This document shows positions 1 through 6,450 of a stretch of 9,579 nucleotides of DNA, piece after piece. Position 1 is the first letter of the stretch. Every line of letters begins with the position of its first letter. Source of the DNA: JAHJBR01 sp040757035 (GTDB taxonomy: Archaea > Micrarchaeota > Micrarchaeia > Anstonellales > Bilamarchaeaceae); NCBI GenBank assembly GCA_040757035.1, contig JBFLYM010000037.1, forward strand, positions 1 through 9,579. Reading direction: 5' to 3'. The notes beneath the pieces were generated by a model, which did not search any database, had not been told where the DNA came from, and was given only the letters and a program-made list of their open reading frames with translations. Position numbers and translations under genes: made by a program.

Positions 1-1
1 A

Positions 2-640
2 GAATTCGAAAAGGTCTACACTATTTCAGATGAAAATAGAACAATTATGAGTGAGATCCCGAAGAAAATAAGAGTTTTTGACGAACTTTTTGGAACAAAC
101 TTATTCCCTAAGGTACGGAGTTAGGGTGGTAATGCTGACTGCGAAACAATCTTGGCAATGGAAAAGGTGCTTGTTTTTCTTGCAAGTTCCAAGCTCGGCG
201 AGTTCAGCATACACGGACTTGCACAAACCATCGGTATGGATAAATATAGGATTTACCGTGCGGTTTCCATTCTTGAAGGTATGCGGATATTAAGAATGAT
301 TAGGCCTTACGGAAGAGGAGCAAAATTTGTGCGTGGAGACCCTAAACTTATGTTTTACCACCCAGTAATGCGAAAGGCGATATGTTCAAATTTAAGGATA
401 GAACCTGATGTCGGTGCTTTGCGAGAGGAAATTGCGGTATTTTTTCTTACTATGCGCGGTTGGAGCATATATACAATAAAAGGTGCAAAAAAGAATCCTG
501 ACTATGTAATAGAAATGAAAAAAGAAAGAATGATAATTGAAGTTGGAGGAGAAAGAAAAACCCACGGTCAGTTAAAAGGATTCAAAGAAAAAACACTTGT
601 TCTAACCGAACGCCAGCTAATTGTTCTTGGTTGTTTCTGA
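2..640 (+). pseudogene. AAA ATPase (DUF4143/COG1373-like) C-terminal part, interrupted by in-frame TAG; partial at left edge
   Basis: The frame runs in from the left edge, meets TAG at 122-124, and stays open from there to TGA at 638-640. After the stop, the protein has a winged-helix region (from about EFSIHGLAQTIG), then a nuclease-fold domain with REE, NPDYVIE and IIEVGG, a PD-(D/E)xK-like pattern. It ends in RQLIVLGCF, typical of these ATPases. By eye this aligns with residues 240-370 of the intact ATPase at 6451-7653. The pre-stop residues (IPKKIRVFDELFG) can be lined up with ITEKIVRTDLSSLE of that protein, so I read one gene with a nonsense codon. The Walker motifs would lie outside the window. 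The downstream part could instead be expressed from TTG 152 or ATG 158 as a 160-residue protein. TAG is also used as a normal stop nearby, so general recoding is unlikely. Family assignment is fairly sure; the pseudogene call is less so. Confidence 0.6.
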
Positions 641-672
641 TTTTTCAGCAATTTAAAAATTAGTTTGTGTTC

Positions 673-704
673 TATACTCAACAAACTAAGTTTGGTTGAG
701 TATA
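673..704. repeat. Inverted repeat / hairpin upstream of the three-gene unit
   Basis: The arms TATACTCAAC (673-682) and GTTGAGTATA (695-704) are perfectly complementary. The inner AAAC/GTTT adds four more pairs around a 3-nt loop, with one bulged G at 694. It lies between the ATPase remnant and the TATA box of the next gene. It could be an RNA hairpin at the 3' end of the upstream transcript or a dyad operator. Confidence 0.6.
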
Positions 705-707
705 TAC

Positions 708-730
708 GATCCACGTTTTTTTAGTGGATC
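708..730 (+). terminator. Second hairpin with T7 loop; possible terminator of the upstream gene
   Basis: GATCCAC (708-714) and GTGGATC (724-730) form a perfect 7-bp stem around a loop holding seven consecutive T (716-722). Archaeal RNA polymerase terminates mainly at oligo-T on the non-template strand, so the T-run may end transcripts from the ATPase remnant. The stem itself may instead be a protein-binding dyad, because it sits only about 20 bp before the TATA box of the next gene. Confidence 0.4.
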
Positions 731-750
731 AGTATAATTGCGGAATTCAG

Positions 751-759
751 ATATATAAA
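751..759 (+). promoter_or_regulatory. TATA box for the three-gene unit
   Basis: An ATATATAAA element is centred about 34 bp before the ATG at 789. Archaeal transcription starts about 25-27 bp past the TATA centre, so a start near 781 and a leader of only a few bases are expected. No Shine-Dalgarno is seen before the ATG, which fits a leaderless mRNA. Confidence 0.6.
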
Positions 760-788
760 TGTTCGCAAATAATAATTTATAATAGCTA

Positions 789-2054
789 ATGATGAAGAAT
801 CGTGAGGATATGGTTGCAATGATTTACAAAACAGATGCTCCAATATCATTGGAGATGATTACATCTCCAAAAGTAGAGTATACCACCGCAAAAGAATCAG
901 ATCTAAATCTAAAAATAAAGAAATTAGAAAAACAACAGAATAACGAATTCCAGCAGCTTAAAAACGCAACAGAGTTACTTTTTTCAAAGGCAAATATGAA
1001 ACTAATATCTAAGATTGATAAAAAAGGTTGTTACAATCTTTCCTTTGAAGACGGACTTACACTATTCGCAATGGAAAGTTGTTTGGCAAAATTAAAACAA
1101 AAAATAGGGATTTCTGAAACGGAAATGGATGCCGTTCTTCTAGAAAAAATAAGAATTCCTACTATAGAGAAGGCGCTTAATTGCCTCAATCTTTCTGAGG
1201 AAATAAAAGAGAGTATACGCAAATATCGACAACTGGAAAGCCGTCATTATTTTTTATTTGCCAAATATCCTAAATATAAAGATGGTTGTTCTTTCTTAGA
1301 AGAACAACTATTTCCATCATCGGCAAAAGTGTTTGAAAAAGCGATTAAAGCAGTTGAAAACAATTTATCATTGTCTTCTCAAGAAAAGACAGGGTTGATG
1401 CGAGAATTGGTTCAAGCAAATTGTTTGGATGCAATTAGTCCGATTATGTTCGCTCTTATAATTGCAACGGACTTAGAGTTACTTTTATTCACAAAACAGT
1501 TTTTTGCTACCGGAAGATATTTACATCTATTGGATATTTTATTCAAAATAAAAATGACTCAAGAACTTAAAAAACCAGGGTTGATAGTCAAACTATTTCA
1601 AATTCTCTACTTATTCAATCATACTGGACTTGCAGTTAATTATTTTATAAAAAGAGATCTAAATTCTTTTAATGCACTTTTTATATTTTTGATTACATCG
1701 GAAATACTTGGTCCTGCTGCTTGCATAGGAGGAAAAATTGCATTTAAAAATATAGTTAATGAGATTAATAACGCATCAAAGACAGTTTTTTTGTTGATAG
1801 AAACTTATAGTAAAGCTGGTGAAAAACTAACAAACAAAATGGTATATGATGTACTTGATCCATTTTTTAAGAAGGTTCAATTACCGCTGGCAGCAAAAAC
1901 AACGATCGTTGCATCAATTGTAACATTAGCAGTTGTTTATCCATCAAAAGTTACAGAAGACGACTTCAAGGATAAAGAAAAACGTGAAATTTATGAAAAA
2001 AATCTGAAAAAGGTATTGGATCAATTACACGCAAAAAAGGAATTATTTAAATAG
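789..2054 (+). CDS. Hypothetical membrane protein, first gene of three-gene unit (421 aa)
   Basis: I do not recognise a family. Residues 36-70 are charged and helical (possible coiled coil). Residues 85-200 are soluble-looking and alpha-helical. The C-terminal half has several hydrophobic stretches: about 213-236 (SPIMFALIIA), 264-285 (weak), 294-318 (ALFIFLITSEILGPA) and 367-384 (TTIVASIVTLAVVYP). These suggest two to four membrane passes or in-membrane helices, followed by a Lys/Glu-rich tail from residue 388. No signal peptide is seen. I use ATG 789 because it follows a TATA box at leaderless distance; ATG 792 would remove only one residue. The next gene starts 32 bp downstream with a good ribosome binding site, so the two are probably co-transcribed. 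No catalytic motif is visible. A structural or membrane-anchoring role is only an inference from composition. Confidence 0.8.
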   Translation: MMKNREDMVAMIYKTDAPISLEMITSPKVEYTTAKESDLNLKIKKLEKQQNNEFQQLKNATELLFSKANMKLISKIDKKGCYNLSFEDGLTLFAMESCLAKLKQKIGISETEMDAVLLEKIRIPTIEKALNCLNLSEEIKESIRKYRQLESRHYFLFAKYPKYKDGCSFLEEQLFPSSAKVFEKAIKAVENNLSLSSQEKTGLMRELVQANCLDAISPIMFALIIATDLELLLFTKQFFATGRYLHLLDILFKIKMTQELKKPGLIVKLFQILYLFNHTGLAVNYFIKRDLNSFNALFIFLITSEILGPAACIGGKIAFKNIVNEINNASKTVFLLIETYSKAGEKLTNKMVYDVLDPFFKKVQLPLAAKTTIVASIVTLAVVYPSKVTEDDFKDKEKREIYEKNLKKVLDQLHAKKELFK

Positions 2055-2074
2055 ATAAAGGAAGAAAGAATAAA

Positions 2075-2082
2075 AGGTGATT
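2075..2082 (+). promoter_or_regulatory. Shine-Dalgarno site of second gene in the unit
   Basis: AGGTGATT matches the archaeal anti-Shine-Dalgarno complement (GGAGGTGATC) and lies 4 bases before ATG 2087 (6 from the GGTGA core). It fixes that ATG over the out-of-frame ATG at 2083. It contrasts with the apparently leaderless first gene, as expected for an internal cistron. Confidence 0.6.
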
Positions 2083-2086
2083 ATGT

Positions 2087-4099
2087 ATGGTAGGTGGACC
2101 CCAGTATCAGGTATTCGAAAAAAATGTTGAGGAGCTTAGTAAACAGCCTAGTAGACAGAAACCATTGGAGGAAATGATTGCACAGAATGTAAATGAGATA
2201 ATTGCCAGCATAAAAGACGAATACAAATGCACTTTTAATAATGAACCAAAAGTTAAAACAGAATTAACAACTCTTTTTATAGCTTTGAGCGATAAAAAAA
2301 TAAAGCCAGAAGCAGCAGCACAAAAAATCGCAAATATAGTTGAAAGTGGAAATCCGGTGGATGGAAATGGAAAGCCGGTTGTGATTTTTGATAATAGGGC
2401 AGCTGAAGATTTACAAAACGGAACAAATATGGCACTGATGAATCCGTTCTTGTGGCTCTTGGGTCTGTTTAAGAAACCAGAAAATTTAGTAGAAAATCCT
2501 TATACATATCTTAAATTAAATTGGGTTAATGTATATGAACTTGAGTGTTTTCTTTCAGATATCGAACGCGAATATGGTGTAGCTTTCTCAGGACCAGCAA
2601 AAGAACAGATTGCCAAAGAATTTGATAATATTGTTGAACGAATAAGACGCCCTTCGGATATTGCATCTGATATAATACGTATGGAGAGAAATGTATATTC
2701 AGCTCTGGCAACAGTAATTTCAAATGCAAACGTATTTATTCCGCAAGAACCAGCATTGATGCAAGGCGAAGCAGGAAAATTGGTGCTAAACCAACCAAAA
2801 CCAGAACTAGAAAAACTTGTGGATGGCACATTACGCATTGGTGCAAAGGGACAAAGTAGAATAACTGATATGATAATGGCCCGTATTGAGCACCCTCCGG
2901 CGAACATATCGCCGCTCTTTTTCGATGAACGAGGAGGAGAATCTTATTGGAGAACGTTATCTCGTTGCATGAGACGTCATCCATGGTGGACACGTTTTGG
3001 TTTTGTTGTTGCTACCTGGTATACCTGGACTAATCGCGATGGAATAGCCAGATGGATAGGTGACATTTATCAAGGAACTGGAGAAAATTGGAACGCTACG
3101 TATCGATCCTTTATGGGTTACAGTTTTTCAAGATACGACGACTGGGAAAACGCATTACAAAAACGATGCAAAGATATATATTCTTCTAAAATTAGCTCAT
3201 TAATTTACGATCAAAAAAGAATACTTTTTGATTGTTGGTCAGAAATTGAGGATGCTGCTGGGATAAATACACAAAGCATGAGTCGCTACAACTATATGAC
3301 AAGACAGCCAAAGAACTATTGGAAATCAATAAATGCGTATTTTGATAAACATGGTACGTTAGGCATAGTAGCATTTGATGAATTATATAGAGAATTAATG
3401 TCATATCCGTCTATCTTCAAAAAAGGGAAAGAAAAAGAAGTCGATACTTCTTATCGGAAACCGTTTCTTGACGCCACAGAAGAATTTACAAAGGCATATA
3501 ATGGATATTCTCAAAGATTTAAGAGGAATTCTTTTGCATGGGTGCAATTCACGCAAATAACAGACGCCTATCGTAAAAACAATCCTAACTTTGAAAAATT
3601 GTTAGGAAATATAAAATGGAGATTGGAACAGATAGCTAATATGAAACCGAAGGATCTAACGAAAAGATATACAATAAGTAAAAGAAGTAAACTATTATTG
3701 CAACAGAAACCTTGGATTAGTGTTAGAAGCATGAGACCAACGACGATTATACCTACTAAGATTGACGAACAAATCGAACAAAAAGAAATAATTGCCGAAA
3801 AAATAATAAGGGAGCGACTCGGTGCTGATAAAAAAATAGCAGGAAAATACCGTGGCATTACACCTGATGAAATGGGTAAAAAATCCCATAACTCATTCTT
3901 TGAACAAATAGATAGTAAGAAATATGACGCCGCTAAAAAAACGTTTGTCAATGCTGTAGTAAATTCAGAATTGTTGGCGCTTGATCGTAAAAGAGCACTT
4001 CTAAAAGGAATTATTTCAGATAAGAAGATAAATGAACTAGTGCCTCTTCCTACACCTGGTACAGGATCAACAACATCTCGAAATCCTTATGATCATTGA
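2087..4099 (+). CDS. Large hypothetical protein, second gene of three-gene unit (670 aa)
   Basis: No family is recognised. The protein is mostly predicted helical and charged, with no signal peptide. Hydrophobic patches at 115-128 (ALMNPFLWLLGLF) and 300-314 (WWTRFGFVVATWYTW) are short for classical membrane spans. Residues 288-353 hold eight tryptophans and many tyrosines and arginines, a composition often seen at membrane interfaces or binding surfaces. Residues 42-83 and 159-199 resemble each other by eye (I-x-x-EY-x3-F, then P, F, I-(K/R)-(P/R), A), suggesting a duplicated N-terminal module. The C-terminus has a Lys/Glu-rich helical stretch (555-650) and ends in a Pro/Gly/Thr-rich tail (652-670). 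No nucleotide-binding, protease or nuclease motif was found. Its position between two membrane-type proteins with about 31-bp gaps implies a joint function, possibly a complex, but this is inference. Confidence 0.8.
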   Translation: MVGGPQYQVFEKNVEELSKQPSRQKPLEEMIAQNVNEIIASIKDEYKCTFNNEPKVKTELTTLFIALSDKKIKPEAAAQKIANIVESGNPVDGNGKPVVIFDNRAAEDLQNGTNMALMNPFLWLLGLFKKPENLVENPYTYLKLNWVNVYELECFLSDIEREYGVAFSGPAKEQIAKEFDNIVERIRRPSDIASDIIRMERNVYSALATVISNANVFIPQEPALMQGEAGKLVLNQPKPELEKLVDGTLRIGAKGQSRITDMIMARIEHPPANISPLFFDERGGESYWRTLSRCMRRHPWWTRFGFVVATWYTWTNRDGIARWIGDIYQGTGENWNATYRSFMGYSFSRYDDWENALQKRCKDIYSSKISSLIYDQKRILFDCWSEIEDAAGINTQSMSRYNYMTRQPKNYWKSINAYFDKHGTLGIVAFDELYRELMSYPSIFKKGKEKEVDTSYRKPFLDATEEFTKAYNGYSQRFKRNSFAWVQFTQITDAYRKNNPNFEKLLGNIKWRLEQIANMKPKDLTKRYTISKRSKLLLQQKPWISVRSMRPTTIIPTKIDEQIEQKEIIAEKIIRERLGADKKIAGKYRGITPDEMGKKSHNSFFEQIDSKKYDAAKKTFVNAVVNSELLALDRKRALLKGIISDKKINELVPLPTPGTGSTTSRNPYDH

Positions 4100-4130
4100 A
4101 ATATGATACCGTATTTAGATAAGTGATATA

Positions 4131-4946
4131 ATGAATAGCGTATCAAAAAAAATGACTGAAGAAGATGTGGAACACAAAGTCACTAAACTTCTTGAAATAA
4201 AAAAAATACCTAAAAAAACTATGCGAACTTCCGATCAGACGGAGTTTGTAACTTATATAGATAAGAAACTATTTAAACTTGGGAGCCGTGGAGTGAACGT
4301 TGATGAAAAAATAAAGTTTCTAAATAGTGAAATAAAAAAAGCACAAACTGAACAAAAAGCAAAGCAAACTCCGCCACCTGCGCCTCTACAGAAACCAGTC
4401 GTACCAAAAAAAATCGAAGAACAACCACTTAAGAAAGAGGAGAAACAAAATAATGCTCTCAAAAAGTCTATGCAAAGACAACAACCAGCATCTAAAATAT
4501 TTGAAAAAATACCCCAAATCATGTCAATTGACTCGTATATATCAAATAAAGGACTCCCATTTGCTGAAAAAATTAATGGTTATGTTAAGACCGCAGAGAC
4601 AGACTATCCTCCAAGCAAAATGAAGCTACCCTGGTATTGTTTTTATCATTACATTCCTATTGTTGGTGAAATTGTGCGTTGCATTTCTCCAAAGTATAGA
4701 ATAGGAATGAATTGGATACCCATAGCAGGATGGTTGGACTTTGTAGGTACTGCTAGTTTAAGTAAAGATTTTGCTAAAGAACTTGCCCTAAGAAAACAAA
4801 TAGAATTTATCAATAATCGAATAAAAGAAGATGGTGTAAAAGTAACTGTCAATAGTACTGAGCACATTCCTTATACTTTCTTGGTACATACTTTAAAAGG
4901 GGCAATTGAAAAATATATAAAATGGATCAAAATCAAAAAAAAATAA
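4131..4946 (+). CDS. Hypothetical protein with Pro/Lys-rich linker and paired hydrophobic segments, third gene of unit (271 aa)
   Basis: No family is recognised. Three regions can be seen: a charged helical N-terminal domain (about 8-75), a flexible Pro/Lys/Gln-rich linker (76-120, starting KAKQTPPPAPLQKP), and a C-terminal domain. The C-terminal domain has two hydrophobic stretches, 165-185 and 190-211, each centred on an IPI(V/A)G motif (175-179 and 196-200). These could form a re-entrant or membrane-inserted hairpin. A helical stretch follows, and the protein ends in a basic tail (KWIKIKKK). It starts 31 bp after the preceding gene with a weak AGTGAT ribosome binding site before ATG 4131. 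The layout (soluble head, linker, membrane-touching end) suggests an adaptor that tethers a partner to the membrane; this is a guess from architecture. Confidence 0.75.
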   Translation: MNSVSKKMTEEDVEHKVTKLLEIKKIPKKTMRTSDQTEFVTYIDKKLFKLGSRGVNVDEKIKFLNSEIKKAQTEQKAKQTPPPAPLQKPVVPKKIEEQPLKKEEKQNNALKKSMQRQQPASKIFEKIPQIMSIDSYISNKGLPFAEKINGYVKTAETDYPPSKMKLPWYCFYHYIPIVGEIVRCISPKYRIGMNWIPIAGWLDFVGTASLSKDFAKELALRKQIEFINNRIKEDGVKVTVNSTEHIPYTFLVHTLKGAIEKYIKWIKIKKK

Positions 4947-4969
4947 GATTTTTGAGATAATTACTTGGT

Positions 4970-4999
4970 CGGTTTGCGATATGCAATCCGCGGTTTTTT
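4970..4999 (+). terminator. Hairpin plus T6 run after the three-gene unit
   Basis: CGGTTTGC (4970-4977) pairs with GCAATCCG (4983-4990) with one T-T mismatch around a 5-nt loop, followed by CGG and six T (4994-4999). This resembles an intrinsic terminator and would separate the three-gene unit from argH, which starts only 16 bases later. Readthrough or an internal promoter would then be needed for argH; a weak AT-rich element (GATAATTA) lies around 4956-4963. Confidence 0.45.
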
Positions 5000-5015
5000 G
5001 ATTTAGTTGAGTAAA

Positions 5016-6440
5016 ATGATTGAATTTTTGCGCGGAAGATTTGGGAAATTACCAAAGATTATAGCATCTGATTATATGAATAAAGAATGTGTTGTGCTTG
5101 ATTCGCGCTTGATTAAATATGATATTTTTGGTTCGCTTGCGCATGTAAAAATGCTTGCAAAGCAGAATATTTTGAAAAAAAACGAAGAAAATGAAATAAT
5201 TGAAGCGCTAAAACAACTACTCGCTCGCTATCAAAAAGGTGAATTTCAGCTTAAAAAAGAATTAGAAGACGTGCATATTAATATTGAGGCCGAAATCACG
5301 AAGCTTACGCCTTATGGAAAAAAAATACACACCGCACGCTCCCGCAATGATCAAGTCGCAGTAGATACGCGCATGTATTTAAGGGATGAACTACTCTATA
5401 TCGCATCTTTAATTATAAAATTGCAAAAATCATTCGCAAAACTCGCCAAAAAAGATGTTGCGATGCCGTCTTATACGCATACACGCATCGCTCAACCGGT
5501 AACGGTTTCATTTTGGTGCGAATCTTATATACAAAGTTTTGAACGCGATTTAGAACGGATATTTGATGCTTATAAAAAAGTAAATAAAAATCCATTAGGA
5601 GCGTGCGCAATAAGCGGAACGAATTGGAATATAAATAGAGCATATACAACAAAACTACTCGCTTTCCACTCGCTAATTGAAAATGAAATGGATGCAATAA
5701 GCTCGCGCGGTGAGATAGAAAGCGAAATTTTGTTTGTATTATGTCAACTGATGGCAAAATTTTCTCGCATCGCAGAGGAAGTAATATTGCTTTCAGAAAT
5801 CGGGATAATAGATATTGGCGACGAATATACGACCGGAAGTTCAATAATGCCGAATAAAAAGAATCCGGATATATTTGAAATTATGCGCGGAAGAACAGGG
5901 CGCGTTTACGGAAATTTAATACACTCGCTTACAATACAAAAAGGGTTAATGAACGGGCATAATGCTGATACGCAAGAAACAAAGTTCGCTGTAATGAGCG
6001 GCTTGGACGTTGTTAAAGAAACGCTTACACTTTTAATTGATGTCGTACCTACATTTGAATTTGATGAAAAAATAGCGATATTGGAAATAAAAAAGGGTTA
6101 TGCCAACGCAACAGAACTCGCAGATTTGCTCGCTATGAATGGAATCTCGTTCCGCGAAGTGCATGAAAAAATAGGTAAACTCATATCGCAACTTAGCAAA
6201 GAAGGAAGATATTTGGAAGACCTAAAACCTGATGAGATAAATAGAATACTCAAAACAAAATTAGACGTTAACCTAATTTTAGACGAAAAATTAATTCAAG
6301 AAGCGCTTTTGGTAAAAAAGAAAAGGTTTTCTAAGCACAAACATAAACAAATAAAATTAAATCCGAATTGGGAAAAAAGGATAAACACCGAATCAAATAG
6401 GATAAAAAAGGCATTTCGCGCACTTCTTATTTCCTGCTAA
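5016..6440 (+). CDS. argH: Argininosuccinate lyase
   Basis: It cleaves argininosuccinate to arginine and fumarate, the last step of arginine biosynthesis; the enzyme is a cytoplasmic homotetramer of the fumarase/aspartase superfamily. Family signatures are plain: EDVHINIEAE (84-93), HTARSRNDQVAVDTR (105-119), YTHTRIAQP (153-161, with the conserved His155), and the mobile-loop signature GSSIMPNKKNPD (274-285) with the catalytic serine. The length of 474 residues is normal. The segment usually written YNxDLQEDK appears as HNADTQETK (315-323), so a substrate-contacting Tyr is replaced by His. The N-terminus lacks the usual WGGRF and has FLRGRFGKL. I chose ATG 5016; an in-frame TTG at 5007 would add three residues. 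No strong ribosome binding site is seen. It converges on the minus-strand ATPase gene with a 10-bp gap. No other arginine genes are present in the window. Confidence 0.93.
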   Translation: MIEFLRGRFGKLPKIIASDYMNKECVVLDSRLIKYDIFGSLAHVKMLAKQNILKKNEENEIIEALKQLLARYQKGEFQLKKELEDVHINIEAEITKLTPYGKKIHTARSRNDQVAVDTRMYLRDELLYIASLIIKLQKSFAKLAKKDVAMPSYTHTRIAQPVTVSFWCESYIQSFERDLERIFDAYKKVNKNPLGACAISGTNWNINRAYTTKLLAFHSLIENEMDAISSRGEIESEILFVLCQLMAKFSRIAEEVILLSEIGIIDIGDEYTTGSSIMPNKKNPDIFEIMRGRTGRVYGNLIHSLTIQKGLMNGHNADTQETKFAVMSGLDVVKETLTLLIDVVPTFEFDEKIAILEIKKGYANATELADLLAMNGISFREVHEKIGKLISQLSKEGRYLEDLKPDEINRILKTKLDVNLILDEKLIQEALLVKKKRFSKHKHKQIKLNPNWEKRINTESNRIKKAFRALLISC

Positions 6441-6450
6441 ATTCAGAAAT

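Noticed and set aside
78..293. A 71-codon open frame overlapping the ATPase remnant, with a GGGTGGT site before ATG 132.
   Set aside because: It overlaps the family-matching frame for most of its length and its product has no recognisable pattern; it is most likely an out-of-frame shadow.
641..788. Possible tRNA or small RNA gene in the spacer with hairpins.
   Set aside because: No cloverleaf, CCA-adjacent acceptor or T-loop pattern is visible; the hairpins are explained as a terminator or operator.
2500..2993. Minus-strand open frames of 67-135 codons inside the 670-residue gene.
   Set aside because: They are antisense to a long coding frame with good context, have odd Cys/Leu/Ser-rich products, and lack promoters or ribosome binding sites.
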